A DNA stretch of 64,000 bases from Kaistia hirudinis (lineage in GTDB: Bacteria > Pseudomonadota > Alphaproteobacteria > Rhizobiales > Kaistiaceae): NCBI RefSeq assembly GCF_014196455.1, contig NZ_JACIDS010000004.1:496001-560000 (forward strand), in the 5' to 3' direction. Position 1 is the first letter of the stretch. Each line of letters opens with the position of its first letter. A model generated the notes under the pieces. The model saw nothing but the letters and a program-made list of their open reading frames with translations, made no database searches and had not been told where the DNA came from. This document shows positions 1 to 9,271 of the stretch, one piece after another. The position numbers and the translations under genes were made by a program.

Positions 1-222
1 CTCGGCGTCGCCGGCCAGAATGCAGCCAATGCCCGAATGCACCCGGAGGGGACCGATCGATCCAGCTTGCTCGCCGCGGTCGCTGCGCGATGGGAAGAAT
101 CCGACGCGGAGGACTATGTCGCCGTCCGCAAGATGGCGACACAACTGCGCGACCATGATGATCGGGCGCAGTTCCTCGCGGGCATCGACCTGCTGCTCAA
201 TGGTATCGCGCATCTCCGATAG
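1..222 (+). CDS. TetR-family regulator, C-terminal end (5' cut by window)
   Basis: The frame is open from the first base and ends at 222 with the residues FLAGIDLLLNGIAHLR, a helix typical of the last part of the ligand-binding domain of TetR/AcrR repressors. Only about 73 residues are in the window and the DNA-binding helix-turn-helix lies outside, so the family call rests on this C-terminal pattern alone. It converges on the LysE-type gene that follows. Confidence 0.5.
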   Translation, partial: LGVAGQNAANARMHPEGTDRSSLLAAVAARWEESDAEDYVAVRKMATQLRDHDDRAQFLAGIDLLLNGIAHLR

Positions 223-271
223 GCGGACTTGCGCTGCCCAGTCCGATACCGTCGCTCGAAGTTCTCGGCGG

Positions 272-913
272 CTACTTCGTCTGCGCCAGAATGAGGCGCA
301 CGGCGAAGCCGCCGAGCACCGTCGCGAAGAGATAATCGACGAAGCGCGTCGCCCTCGGCGAGCGCTTCAGGAATTCGGCGATCGAACCGGCGAAGTAGAT
401 CATCGGCAGGCTCATCGGGATCGACAGGGCGACGAAGAGCAGGCCGAGGAACATCAGCTTGCCGCTCGCATGCGGATCGCCCGGCGTCACGAATTGCGGC
501 AGGAAGGTCACGAAGAAGACGATGATCTTCGGGTTGAGCAGATTGACCGTCAGCCCGTGAAGGAAGACGCGATAGAGCGGCGCGGCCGTGCGCTTGCCGC
601 CGAGGCTGAGCGCCGAGCCATGCCGGATGGCCTGATAGGCGAGATAAGCGAGATAGGCGGCGCCGACGACCTTGAGGATCGTGAAGGCGGTGACCGACGC
701 GGCGAGCAGCGCAGCGAGGCCGATCGCGACCAGCACGGTGTGGATCACGAGGCCGACCGAATTGCCGAGCATCGCCGCAACGCCGGCAAGGCGCGACTGG
801 CTGACGGCCTTGCCCAGGAACAGCGTCATATCCGGACCGGGCGTCAGGATGAGCGCCACGACGGCGATGACATAGGCGATGAGAACCGGCGTCGCCGGAA
901 CGAAGTTCATCAT
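272..913 (-). CDS. LysE/RhtB-family amino-acid exporter
   Basis: 213 residues, the usual size for this family, with about six hydrophobic segments. The N-terminal motif ALILTPGPDMTLFLGKA and the central LLNPKIIVFFVTFLPQFV are the hallmark segments of LysE/RhtB translocators, which export amino acids or their derivatives across the inner membrane by proton exchange. Two adjacent Met codons occur at the start (911-913 and 908-910) and either could be used. The substrate cannot be told from sequence. Confidence 0.85.
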   Translation of the reverse strand: MMNFVPATPVLIAYVIAVVALILTPGPDMTLFLGKAVSQSRLAGVAAMLGNSVGLVIHTVLVAIGLAALLAASVTAFTILKVVGAAYLAYLAYQAIRHGSALSLGGKRTAAPLYRVFLHGLTVNLLNPKIIVFFVTFLPQFVTPGDPHASGKLMFLGLLFVALSIPMSLPMIYFAGSIAEFLKRSPRATRFVDYLFATVLGGFAVRLILAQTK

Positions 914-988
914 GATCGCGCTCCCGTGCGAAGGCGCGATCTATAGCACGAAGCCGCGGCGGGCCAAGCATCGGCAAGGGGCGTTGCT

Positions 989-1480
989 TCAGCCGAGGCG
1001 CTTCTGCAGGAAGACCAGATCGAGGAAGCGGCCGAACTTGAAGCCGAGCTCCGGCATGCGGGCCGTCTCGACGAAGCCCTGCCGCTCATGGAGGCGCAGC
1101 GAGACGGCATTGTCGGCCGTGATGCCGGCGACCATGACATGCTTGCCGGCCGCGCTCGCATGGTCGATCAGCGCGGCGAGCAGCTTCGCGCCCGCGCCGC
1201 GTCCGCGCGCCGCCGCTGCGACATAGATCGAATTCTCGACCGTGAAGCGATAGCCCTGGAAAGGGCGGAAATCGCCATAGCTCGCATAGCCGAGCACGGC
1301 GCCGTCGGCCTCGGCGACGAGGACCGGATAGCCCTGCGCGCTGCGTGCCGCGAACCAGGCCCGGCGATTGTCGAGGTCGACCACATCGTCGTTCCAGATC
1401 GCGGTCGTGTTGACGACGGCGTCGTTATAGATCGCGAGGATCGCCGGAAGGTCGGCCTCGGCCGCGGCGCGGATCTCCAT
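989..1480 (-). CDS. GNAT N-acetyltransferase, phosphinothricin-acetyltransferase-like
   Basis: 163 residues. The opening MEIRAAAEADLPAILAIYN and the acetyl-CoA-binding segment AARGRGAGAKLLAALIDHA (pattern RGxGxG/A) are as in the Pat/Bar-like branch of GNAT enzymes, which acetylate free amino groups of small molecules or amino-acid analogues. The start at 1480 sits one base after the TGA of the upstream acetyltransferase gene, so the two are probably translationally coupled. The true substrate is unknown; many Pat-like proteins act on methionine sulfone or sulfoximine rather than phosphinothricin. Confidence 0.8.
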   Translation of the reverse strand: MEIRAAAEADLPAILAIYNDAVVNTTAIWNDDVVDLDNRRAWFAARSAQGYPVLVAEADGAVLGYASYGDFRPFQGYRFTVENSIYVAAAARGRGAGAKLLAALIDHASAAGKHVMVAGITADNAVSLRLHERQGFVETARMPELGFKFGRFLDLVFLQKRLG

Positions 1481-1481
1481 C

Positions 1482-2033
1482 TCAGGCGTCTCCGATCGTC
1501 TTGTAGAAGATGGTGGCGCCCGAGGGGCGGCCATCCGTCGAGAGCGCATAGCCGGGAATGGTGCCGACCTCGATCCAGCCGCAGGCGGCATAGAGGCGGT
1601 GGCCGGCGCTGTCCGTTTCCGTATCCAGCACGAGCAGCGAGCGGCCCGCCGCCTGCGCCGCCGCCTCCGCCGCATCGAGCAAAGCGCGGCCGATGCCGCG
1701 CCGCCGAGCCGCGGAGTGCACCAGCATCTTGCCGATATCGGCCCGGTGCGGCTGGTTCGGCTGCGGCGCGAAGGTGACGACCACCGTCCCGACGATGGCG
1801 CCGTCCAGCTCGGCGACGATCAGGATGCGCTTGCCCTCGGCGACGAGCGGGATCTGGCCGCGCCAGAACGTCTCCGCCTCGTCCTGCCGGAAGCCGGCCA
1901 TGAAATTGACCGAGGCGCCGCCCGCCACCGCGTCGACCAGCACCGCGCCGAGCGCCGGCAGCGCCGCTTCCGCCTCTGCGGCCGTCAGCGCGCGCAGCGT
2001 CACCATGTCCGTCTGTTTCTCGATGGCCGTCAT
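1482..2033 (-). CDS. GNAT-family N-acetyltransferase
   Basis: 183 residues from the ATG at 2033, chosen because GGAG lies about 7 bases before it; an ATG at 2006 and a GTG at 2054 are alternatives. Residues around AARRRGIGRALLDAAEAAA form the GNAT acetyl-CoA loop, and the C-terminal part (LYAACGWIEVGTIPGYA) is the usual closing beta strand region. First gene of a two-gene acetyltransferase operon, divergent from the LysR gene across about 120 bp, an arrangement in which the LysR protein often controls the divergent genes. Substrate unknown. Confidence 0.78.
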   Translation of the reverse strand: MTAIEKQTDMVTLRALTAAEAEAALPALGAVLVDAVAGGASVNFMAGFRQDEAETFWRGQIPLVAEGKRILIVAELDGAIVGTVVVTFAPQPNQPHRADIGKMLVHSAARRRGIGRALLDAAEAAAQAAGRSLLVLDTETDSAGHRLYAACGWIEVGTIPGYALSTDGRPSGATIFYKTIGDA

Positions 2034-2153
2034 GGCGAGGCTCCGCAGGCTCACGCGGGTTCGGGTCGCATTGCTTTCACGCCTTGCGATCGATTAAGTC
2101 AATACGGTACGCAGTGCGATAGACGGGATCGAACGGCGTCATAGGAAATTTCT

Positions 2154-3062
2154 ATGGATATCGACCAGCTTCGCAGCTTCGACCGCGTCGTGCGCGACGG
2201 CAGCTTCACCAAGGCCGCCGCCCGGCTGAACGTGACGCAGGCGACGATCTCGGCGCGTATCGCCAAGCTTGAGGAACTCGTCGGCGGGCCGCTGCTGACG
2301 CGCGGGCGGCGGATCGAGCTCACCGAGCGCGGGGCGACCTTCCTGCCCTATGCGCGGCGCGTGCTTTCGACGCTGGTCGAGAGCGAGGATGCGCTCCGTT
2401 CCGTCGATCGCGGCCGCATCGGCCTCGCCACGCTCCGGAGCGTGACCGGCTATCTGACCGCGCCCTCCGTCGCCGCTTTCCTGACCGATCACCCGCAGGT
2501 CGAGCTGACGGTGGAGGAGGGGCGGCATCGCGACGTCGCGGAATGGCTGCATGACCGCCAGATCGACCTTGCCGTGATCGGCTGGCCGAATTTCGATCCG
2601 CTGCTCGATACGATCGAGCCGCTGGCGCTTTTTCGCGAGCCGGCGCTGCTCGTCGCCTCGGCGGAGCTCGCGGCGCGCATCGGCCCCGAGCCGACGCTGG
2701 AGCGCGTCTTCGCGATCGCGCCGCATTTCCTGACGCATTTCTGGTGGCAGGTGACGCCGGAGGCGATCCTCGCCATGCGCCGGCGCGCGCGCACCGCCTC
2801 GCATGTTCCCTTCGAGCCCGGCCGCCTGCTGATCGCCGGCGGCCATGCGGTCGGTCACCTGCTCGGCCCTTCGATCCGAGCCGAGCTCGCGGCCGGCGAT
2901 CTGGTCGATCTCGCCCCCGTCGACATGCCGCCGCTCTACCGCGACTCGGCGCTCGTCGCGGGCGTTGCCGGCGCGATGGAGCGCCCGCTTGTCGCCGAAC
3001 TCGTCTCCCGGCTGGTCGAGACGGCCGCCTCTCTGCGCATTCTCCATGCCGACCGGCGCTGA
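2154..3062 (+). CDS. LysR-family transcriptional regulator
   Basis: 302 residues, standard LysR length. The N-terminus [20 protein letters not shown] and the recognition helix region [19 protein letters not shown] form the winged helix-turn-helix; the remainder is the periplasmic-binding-protein-like effector domain. It is divergent from the two acetyltransferase genes, which are the most likely targets, with autoregulation probable. The inducer cannot be read from sequence. lepA starts about 50-60 bp downstream. Confidence 0.9.
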   Translation: MDIDQLRSFDRVVRDGSFTKAAARLNVTQATISARIAKLEELVGGPLLTRGRRIELTERGATFLPYARRVLSTLVESEDALRSVDRGRIGLATLRSVTGYLTAPSVAAFLTDHPQVELTVEEGRHRDVAEWLHDRQIDLAVIGWPNFDPLLDTIEPLALFREPALLVASAELAARIGPEPTLERVFAIAPHFLTHFWWQVTPEAILAMRRRARTASHVPFEPGRLLIAGGHAVGHLLGPSIRAELAAGDLVDLAPVDMPPLYRDSALVAGVAGAMERPLVAELVSRLVETAASLRILHADRR

Positions 3063-3115
3063 AGGGCGCTATTCACGGCTTTGCGGCCGGGAAGCGTGAT
3101 GCTATGCAGCGCGGC

Positions 3116-4921
3116 ATGACGAAAGCGCCTGTTCCGAACATCCGCAACTTCTCGATCGTGGCCCATATCGACCACGGCAAGTCGACGCTCGCCGACCGGC
3201 TGATCCAGCTGACCGGCGGCCTGTCCGATCGCGAGATGACCAACCAGGTGCTCGATTCGATGGATATCGAGCGCGAGCGCGGCATCACGATCAAGGCGCA
3301 GACCGTCCGGCTCGACTACAAGGCCAAGGATGGCAAGACCTACATCCTGAACCTGATGGACACGCCCGGGCATGTCGACTTCGCCTATGAGGTCTCGCGC
3401 TCGCTCGCGGCCTGCGAGGGCGCGCTGCTCGTGGTCGACGCCTCGCAGGGCGTCGAGGCGCAGACGCTCGCCAATGTCTATCAGGCGATCGACAATAATC
3501 TCGAGATCGTCACGGTGCTCAACAAGGTCGACCTGCCGGCCGCCGAGCCCGAGCGCATCCGCGCGCAGATCGAGGAGGTGATCGGCATCGACGCTTCCAA
3601 GGCCGTGCTGATCTCCGCCAAGACCGGCCTCGGCGTCGAGAACGTGCTCGAAGCGATCGTCACCGATCTTCCCCCGCCGGAGGGCGATCCCGACGCGCCG
3701 CTGAAGGCGCTGCTGGTCGATAGCTGGTACGACACCTATCTCGGCGTCGTCGTGCTGGTGCGCGTCATCGATGGCAGCCTCAGGAAGGGCGCGCGTATCC
3801 GCATGATGCGCGCCGATGCGGCCTATGACGTCGAGCGCGTTGGCTTCTTCACGCCGAAGATGGTGTCCGTCGACAGCCTCGGCCCGGGCGAGATCGGCTT
3901 CTTCACCGGCTCGATCAAGGAGGTCGCCGATACGCGCGTCGGCGACACGATCACCGACGACAAGAAGCCGACCGCCGAGCCGCTGCCGGGCTTCCGCCCG
4001 GCGCAGCCCGTCGTCTTCTGCGGCCTCTTCCCGACCGACGCCGCCGACTTCGAGGAACTGCGCGCCGCGATGGGCAAGCTGCGCCTCAACGACGCGTCGT
4101 TCTCCTTCGAGATGGAAACCTCGGCCGCGCTCGGCTTCGGCTTCCGCTGCGGCTTCCTCGGCCTCCTGCATCTCGAAATCATCCAGGAGCGGCTGGAGCG
4201 CGAGTTCAATCTCGACCTGATCGCGACCGCCCCCTCGGTGGTCTACAAGATCACGCTCACCGATGGCTCCGAGATGGAATTGCACAATCCGGCCGACATG
4301 CCGGACGTGGTCAAGATCGAGGAGATCGCCGAGCCCTGGATCCGCGCGACGATCCTGACGCCGGACGAATATCTCGGCGCGATCCTGAAGCTGTGCCAGG
4401 ACCGGCGCGGCCTGCAGGTCGACCTCTCCTATGTCGGCACGCGCGCCATGGTCACCTATGACCTGCCGCTCAACGAGGTCGTGTTCGACTTCTACGACCG
4501 TTTGAAATCCGTCTCGAAGGGCTATGCCTCCTTCGATTACCAGCTGACGGATTATCGCCCCGGCGATCTCGTCAAGCTGCAGATCCTCGTCAATGCCGAG
4601 CCGGTCGACGCGCTCTCCATGCTCGTCCACAAGACGCAGGCGGAGCGGCGCGGCCGCGCCATGTGCGAGAAGCTGAAGGATCTGATCCCGCAGCACCTCT
4701 TCGTCATCCCGATCCAGGCCGCGATCGGCGGCAAGATCATCGCCCGCGAAACCGTCCGCGCGCTGCGCAAGGACGTGACGGCGAAATGCTATGGCGGCGA
4801 CATCACCCGCAAGCGCAAGCTCCTCGACAAGCAGAAAGAGGGCAAACGCAAGATGCGCCAGTTCGGCAAGGTGGACATCCCGCAGGAAGCGTTCATTGCG
4901 GCGTTGAAGATGGATGAGTAG
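3116..4921 (+). CDS. lepA: Elongation factor 4 (LepA), ribosome-associated GTPase
   Basis: 601 residues, the normal LepA length. G1 motif AHIDHGKST, the conserved DTPGHVDF (G3) and NKVDLP (G4) are all present, and the C-terminal domain ([19 protein letters not shown]) is the LepA-specific tRNA-contacting region. LepA binds translating or stalled ribosomes and back-translocates or helps subunit assembly. I take ATG 3116 because it gives the family's usual N-terminus just before [17 protein letters not shown] 3104, with GGGAAG about 9 bases upstream, would add four residues and is possible. Confidence 0.96.
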   Translation: MTKAPVPNIRNFSIVAHIDHGKSTLADRLIQLTGGLSDREMTNQVLDSMDIERERGITIKAQTVRLDYKAKDGKTYILNLMDTPGHVDFAYEVSRSLAACEGALLVVDASQGVEAQTLANVYQAIDNNLEIVTVLNKVDLPAAEPERIRAQIEEVIGIDASKAVLISAKTGLGVENVLEAIVTDLPPPEGDPDAPLKALLVDSWYDTYLGVVVLVRVIDGSLRKGARIRMMRADAAYDVERVGFFTPKMVSVDSLGPGEIGFFTGSIKEVADTRVGDTITDDKKPTAEPLPGFRPAQPVVFCGLFPTDAADFEELRAAMGKLRLNDASFSFEMETSAALGFGFRCGFLGLLHLEIIQERLEREFNLDLIATAPSVVYKITLTDGSEMELHNPADMPDVVKIEEIAEPWIRATILTPDEYLGAILKLCQDRRGLQVDLSYVGTRAMVTYDLPLNEVVFDFYDRLKSVSKGYASFDYQLTDYRPGDLVKLQILVNAEPVDALSMLVHKTQAERRGRAMCEKLKDLIPQHLFVIPIQAAIGGKIIARETVRALRKDVTAKCYGGDITRKRKLLDKQKEGKRKMRQFGKVDIPQEAFIAALKMDE

Positions 4922-4952
4922 GGGGGGCGGAGGCTTGTGGTTGTTGGTAGTT

Positions 4953-4965
4953 GCCCCGAAGGGGC
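4953..4965 (+). terminator. Possible hairpin terminator after lepA
   Basis: A short GC stem, GCCCC-GAA-GGGGC, lies 32 bp after the lepA stop. There is no clear T-tract, so intrinsic termination is uncertain; it may only be a stable GC hairpin. Confidence 0.3.
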
Positions 4966-5067
4966 CCGTCCCCGCGCGCCATTGCGAATGGCTGCGTTGC
5001 GTCCCTATCTCGGACACAGGTCCTAAGGGGCGAATCGCCTTACAGTAGACTTGTGGGCATCTCGCCG

Positions 5068-6147
5068 TTAGCTGAGGCCGAACATCGTCAGGAGGTCATG
5101 CAGCTTAGTCACGAGACCGGCACTGGCCGAAACCGTCGATATCGTTTTGTTTGCGCGGTCTAGCCACTTAGCAATCTCATCAGGATTTGGCTCGGACGCA
5201 TTTTCCAGTTCATCCCGTGCGTTCTCTATATACCGAACAACCTCGCCCTCAGTTTCTTTAGTGAGGTTCTCAGACTTAATTTTCTTCGCGAAATCTTTAA
5301 GGGCCTCGATGCGCTGGTTGCGTTCGCTATGATTGTTTCCAATCTGAATATTGCTTTCGTTCGTGTGTGCGGAAGCGCCCTTACCTTGCGCGATATTTTG
5401 GGAGTTGCTGGCTTCGTACGAATCGCGCATGTTCTTACCTCCATCGTTTTGTAAAGTGAGCTGCAATGTCTGCACTTGCGGAGCAGTCTTATAGCCGATC
5501 GCACCCAGCCCGGTTCTCAGCACATCCTTGACCATCTTCTCTAAGAATTGGGATCTAATCTTGTGCATTTCGAGCTGCGTTTTGACATAGGCAAAACGAG
5601 CTTGAAGCGCCGACACGATCATGACGTGTTCGGCGGAATTCTCAGGCATGGGCATGTCGCTGAAGTCATCTTCTTCCTTGAGCCGCCGCAGGTAATCGTC
5701 CACGTCTCTTCGGACGGTGGACGTGCTGACCGTCACGCCGATATCTACGATGGTGATTTTGATTCCAACCTTGCCAGGGTGGCTCGCATCCGTAGAAATA
5801 TCGACGGTGTAGCCTTTGAGCTTCGCGTAGTCGCAGAAACCATTCATGGCATCGAGGAATAATGGCTTGAACTCGTCCGGAACCTGCACGAAGTCAAAGC
5901 CGCCTCCGGCAGTCGGGTCTCCGGCTATGGTAATGTTGGTCCGCGCTCCGTGTGATTTGCCGTCCGGATTGGCAGTCAGCGAATATATCATCTGTTCTCT
6001 AGTTAGAGCTTGGTTTCGCTCGTAATTTCGTAGAATGCGCAATCCGAATACTATAGCGATAGCTAGAGCTGTCAGGAGCAGAATCGGAGTCATGATCGAC
6101 GTGATGGCCTGGGTCTGCTGGACCAATAGCTGCGTCTGGTCGCCCAA
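5068..6147 (-). CDS. Unrecognised membrane-anchored protein with C-terminal helical module
   Basis: 359 residues from a TTG at 6147, supported by a strong GGAGG seven bases upstream. One N-terminal transmembrane segment (ITSIMTPILLLTALAIAIVFGL, about residues 15-36) is followed by a soluble mixed alpha/beta domain (about 55-230), a polar low-complexity linker rich in N/Q/S (about 240-275) and an acidic helical tail ending in VTKLHDLLTMFGLS. I do not recognise a catalytic motif. The tail resembles short C-terminal helical modules seen on diverse bacterial conflict proteins, which is a weak resemblance only. Base use is less GC-biased than lepA, and the divergent neighbour at 6394 is similar, suggesting a transferred islet. 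Confidence 0.6.
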   Translation of the reverse strand: MGDQTQLLVQQTQAITSIMTPILLLTALAIAIVFGLRILRNYERNQALTREQMIYSLTANPDGKSHGARTNITIAGDPTAGGGFDFVQVPDEFKPLFLDAMNGFCDYAKLKGYTVDISTDASHPGKVGIKITIVDIGVTVSTSTVRRDVDDYLRRLKEEDDFSDMPMPENSAEHVMIVSALQARFAYVKTQLEMHKIRSQFLEKMVKDVLRTGLGAIGYKTAPQVQTLQLTLQNDGGKNMRDSYEASNSQNIAQGKGASAHTNESNIQIGNNHSERNQRIEALKDFAKKIKSENLTKETEGEVVRYIENARDELENASEPNPDEIAKWLDRANKTISTVSASAGLVTKLHDLLTMFGLS

Positions 6148-6393
6148 AGCTTTTCCTCCTTCAGTGCCTCACTACTTCGACGCTCCTTACCTATCAGAAG
6201 TTGCCGTCGAGATTCGAGAGCCGATGGGTTTTTATCTCGAGAAGAGTGACCTTACGCGCCTGAGTAAGGTCAGCGGCAATATGCGGATTGAGGCTGGCAC
6301 CTTGGCGATGATTAAAAAGTGTTGTGAAAACAACCGTTAGACGTTGATTTCTCCCCCTGTCGTTATAGCTTCGCCTCAACTGTGGGGGATTGA

Positions 6394-7173
6394 ATGGCTG
6401 ATTTCGATTTTCGCAAAGACTCCGACGACGAGCGGTTCCTGGTAATTTCTTTCCACAATGGCAAGCCCATATCCGCAACTCAGCTTTCGGCGATATTGAA
6501 GGCGCTTGACTCTGACTATCGCCGCATAACGGGCCGCGATCTCGTTGTCGCACGTCTCGAAATCGGGTCCACCTGGATATGGCTGATAGACATCGCTACC
6601 GAAGCCGGCGGCTGGATCAAGGGTGCCGCTGGTGTGGCGCAAGCTGTTCAGGATCTTGTCATCTTCGCCAGGAAGCTGCAGGAAGGTTTCAAGTGTACAA
6701 CGACACAAGTCCCCATAGCGCAGATCGGTGCATTCGACGATAGCGTTGATAAGTCGATTACCGCTATGGCGAAAGCGTCAGAGGAGACAGGTAGCACCAT
6801 TCGTCTTCGAAAGATGACTACTACCCACAACGGGACAGAGACGATCGATGTCGAAGTGACGCCGCCCCAAGCCAAAGAAGCCCGCAAGCGTGTGAAGGGC
6901 CGACCGAAGTCGGCTCGCCCTGCGTCGCCGATGATACTTAAGTCAATTGCGCACCATGACGATCTGATCAGCACAATGCGCTCCCTCCCGCAGGCAGCCG
7001 GCGATATGGAATCCGTCATACGCGCTGTTGTACGGGCGACCGTGCTGAATGGCGGTCAGTATATTTTGGAGCAGGTAGCCGTAACCTTGGAGGGTGAAGG
7101 TCGATGGGATATCGCAACCATTATCCGGCAAGAACTCGACGGCGGACAAAGGTTCGTTCAGCTCGAGAGTTGA
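6394..7173 (+). CDS. Unrecognised protein, possible conflict-system partner
   Basis: 259 residues from ATG 6394, preceded by GGGGG. The N-terminal ~100 residues have an alternating strand/helix pattern with the segment LEIGSTWIWLIDIATEAGGWIKGAAG, where a strand ending in GS leads into a hydrophobic helix; such 'strand-GS-hydrophobic helix' modules occur in bacterial proteins of the signalling or conflict class, but I cannot name the family. A basic stretch KEARKRVKGRPKSARP (about 155-170) separates it from a helical C-terminal part. Divergent from the membrane protein at 5068-6147 across about 250 bp. Function unknown. Confidence 0.6.
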   Translation: MADFDFRKDSDDERFLVISFHNGKPISATQLSAILKALDSDYRRITGRDLVVARLEIGSTWIWLIDIATEAGGWIKGAAGVAQAVQDLVIFARKLQEGFKCTTTQVPIAQIGAFDDSVDKSITAMAKASEETGSTIRLRKMTTTHNGTETIDVEVTPPQAKEARKRVKGRPKSARPASPMILKSIAHHDDLISTMRSLPQAAGDMESVIRAVVRATVLNGGQYILEQVAVTLEGEGRWDIATIIRQELDGGQRFVQLES

Positions 7174-7974
7174 CCTCGGTCTGAGACGTAGAATTCCCAA
7201 AGGCCGCTGTGTCACACGGGGAAGACGAGTGACTATATTACGAGCGTTCAAACGACTTCGCCTTAGGGAATGAGTAAGCCATCGGGATCCGGATTGGACC
7301 GGCCCTGTTCGAAGAATCCCGTGAAGATGCGAGCCAGATACACGAGACCGAACTCCACGGTTCACAGGTTATAGAGCGGCGGCTGTCATGCTTCTCTCGT
7401 TCTAAAGCCGCCGGTCCCCCTGCCGGCCCATACCTGACGTTCGGACGCGCACTTGGCAGCTTCTGCTTCCGAACGTTCTGTCGACATTCAGCTCTGCCCC
7501 CAAAATAATCTATCCCCGCCCCATCCCGCCGGGCGCATACTCCGCTCATCCCCGCCCACCGAAGAGGGCGAACCGGTCGTTCCGTTTGCGGGTGGGGCTC
7601 GGCGGGCCTTGGGGGCGAGGGGTCACGAGCCTCGCCCCAATGGGCGGCCGGAACTCCGATGCGCCGGGTCCGTACACGCGGGCCAGCGGCGGGCGTTCGG
7701 GCATTCCGTAAGGGGGGCTCCGGACGTGGGACTTGCCGCCGGGTGACCCAGCAACGAAACACCCACGGTCCATCGGTACCGGTCGCAGATCTCGTCGGCG
7801 CGGGGCGCCGGCTGCCTCGAACGGGCGGCTCGGGCACCTCATCTATCCAATTCGCCGGCGCGCCGCCCGCGCGCGGGCAGCAGGCCGCCCCGCGCGACCT
7901 CTTCACTCGAAACCCTGCGGCCAAGGCCGGCAGGGTGTTTCCGCCTGCCCATCGCTTCCCGCTGCAGCTGCTGC

Positions 7975-8015
7975 TAGAGCAAATCCGGTGAACCCGGTTC
8001 ACCGGATTTGCTCTA
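7975..8015. repeat. Perfect 20-bp inverted repeat with 1-nt spacer
   Basis: Left arm 7975-7994 (begins TAGAGCAAATCCGGTG), one-base spacer C at 7995, right arm 7996-8015 perfectly complementary. In RNA it would form a very stable hairpin. Such AGAGCAAATC... palindromes next to GCGCAATTCCGG... blocks are familiar as dispersed intergenic elements in Hyphomicrobiales genomes. No T-tract follows, so it is more likely a dispersed palindromic unit than a terminator. Confidence 0.75.
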
Positions 8016-8030
8016 ACGCTTTGTTCCGGC

Positions 8031-8074
8031 GCAATTCCGGACGCGAAACCGGTATCCACTTTCGCTGGAATTGC
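8031..8074. repeat. Rhizobial-type intergenic repeat block
   Basis: The block runs from GCAATTCC (8031-8038) to the complementary GGAATTGC (8067-8074) with the centre ACGCGAAACCGGTATCCAC. This matches a common dispersed intergenic element of Hyphomicrobiales that I recall from other genomes. It sits 27-70 bp before the start codon at 8101 and may supply or disturb the promoter of that gene. Confidence 0.55.
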
Positions 8075-8100
8075 TTTAGCATCCGCGTGGGGACTGAAGC

Positions 8101-9213
8101 ATGCAACAGCAACTGACCGACACCGACCGTGCGCCGCCGCGCGCGAGCATGCTCGATGCGGCGCTCCGCATCGGGCTCGTCGCGGCGCTCGCCTATACGA
8201 CTTTTCGCATCGTCACGCCGTTCATGGGCATGCTGCTCTGGGCGGCGATCCTGGCGGTGATGCTCTATCCGCTGCATCGGCGCCTCGCCGCGCGGCTCGG
8301 CAATCGCTGGTCGGCGCTGCTGATCGGGCTGGTCGGCGTCGTGGTGACGCTGGTGCCGATGATCGTCGTTGTGGCCTCGCTCGCCGAGACGCTGAAGGCG
8401 ATCGTCGAGCAGATGCAGAGCCACGCCCTGACCCTGCCGCCGCCGCCGGCCCGCCTCGCCGATCTGCCCTTCGTCGGGACGCGGCTCAGCGAAGCCTGGG
8501 CGCTCGCTGCGACCAATGCCCCGGCGGCGCTCGCCAAATATCGCGACGCGCTCACCGGCCCGGCCGCCTGGGTGCTGTCCTTCGCCAAGGGGCTGGTGGC
8601 GGGCGAGGCGACCTTCGTCGTCTCCTGCGCGCTCGCGGCCGTGCTCGTCGCCTATGGCGAGGGCGCGGCCGCCTTCTCGCGCCGCCTAATGGAGCGCATC
8701 ACCGGCAGCGCGGAGCGCGGAACGCGCCTCGTCGCGCTGACGGCGGCGACGATCCGCGGCGTGGCGATCGGCGTCGTCGGCGTCGCGACGATCCAGGCGC
8801 TGCTGCTCGGCATCGGCTTCTTCGCCATCGGCCTGCCGGCGGCGGGGCTGCTGACGCTCGCGACGCTGCTGCTCTGCGTCGTGCAGGTGCCGGCGCTGCT
8901 GCTGACGCTGCCGGTCATCGGCTATGTCTTCGCGGTCGAGACGACCGGGACGGCGGCGCTCTTCGCGGTGTGGACCCTCATCGCCGGGCTCAGCGACAAT
9001 GCGCTGAAGCCGCTGATGCTCGGGCGCGGCGGCGGCGTGCCGATGCCGGTGATCCTGATCGGCGTCATCGGCGGCATGATCTCGGAGGGCCTGATCGGCC
9101 TCTTCGTCGGGCCGGTGCTGCTCGCCGTCGGCTATGTGCTGCTGCTGGAATGGCTGCGCCAGCACCCGGGCGAGGGCGAGGCTGCCGGGGAGGGGAACGC
9201 GCCGGCGCCGTGA
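8101..9213 (+). CDS. AI-2E (PerM/YdiK)-family membrane protein
   Basis: 370 residues with about eight hydrophobic segments and the long soluble loop between the third and fourth that is typical of this family. The C-terminal segment GLSDNALKPLMLGRGGGVPMPVILIGVIGG is the family signature (DN..KP...G...P...i..g..gG). Members have been linked to autoinducer-2 export, sodium/proton antiport or unknown functions, so transport substrate is open. It stands alone, bounded by the palindromic repeat upstream and a bidirectional terminator downstream. Confidence 0.88.
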   Translation: MQQQLTDTDRAPPRASMLDAALRIGLVAALAYTTFRIVTPFMGMLLWAAILAVMLYPLHRRLAARLGNRWSALLIGLVGVVVTLVPMIVVVASLAETLKAIVEQMQSHALTLPPPPARLADLPFVGTRLSEAWALAATNAPAALAKYRDALTGPAAWVLSFAKGLVAGEATFVVSCALAAVLVAYGEGAAAFSRRLMERITGSAERGTRLVALTAATIRGVAIGVVGVATIQALLLGIGFFAIGLPAAGLLTLATLLLCVVQVPALLLTLPVIGYVFAVETTGTAALFAVWTLIAGLSDNALKPLMLGRGGGVPMPVILIGVIGGMISEGLIGLFVGPVLLAVGYVLLLEWLRQHPGEGEAAGEGNAPAP

Positions 9214-9224
9214 CGGAAAACAAA

Positions 9225-9248
9225 AAGGGCAGGCCGAGGCCTGCCCTT
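9225..9248. terminator. Bidirectional intrinsic terminator
   Basis: Stem AAGGGCAGGCC (9225-9235) pairs with GGCCTGCCCTT (9238-9248). A-rich sequence precedes it (ACAAAAAG), which gives a U-tract for the gene reading on the minus strand. It lies between the convergent AI-2E-family gene and the peroxiredoxin gene and can serve both. Confidence 0.75.
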
Positions 9249-9271
9249 GATTGCGGATTGGGAAGACGGCG

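Larger units (their letters stand above)
7174..8100. other. Long intergenic region, no credible gene
   Basis: About 930 bp between the unrecognised gene and the AI-2E-family gene. Open frames here have the arginine/proline-rich composition typical of chance reading of GC-rich DNA and no recognisable domain. The only structured part is the palindromic repeat near 7975-8074. The stretch may be the decayed end of the 5.0-7.2 kb islet. Confidence 0.6.

Noticed and set aside
5560-5870. Plus-strand frame of about 100 residues inside the unrecognised membrane-protein gene
   Set aside because: It is antisense to a gene with a strong ribosome site and coherent domains; its own composition is not protein-like.
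7238-8059. A long minus-strand frame of about 270 residues in the intergenic region
   Set aside because: It reads through the palindromic repeat block, is Arg/Pro/Gly-rich with no domain, and has no good ribosome site.
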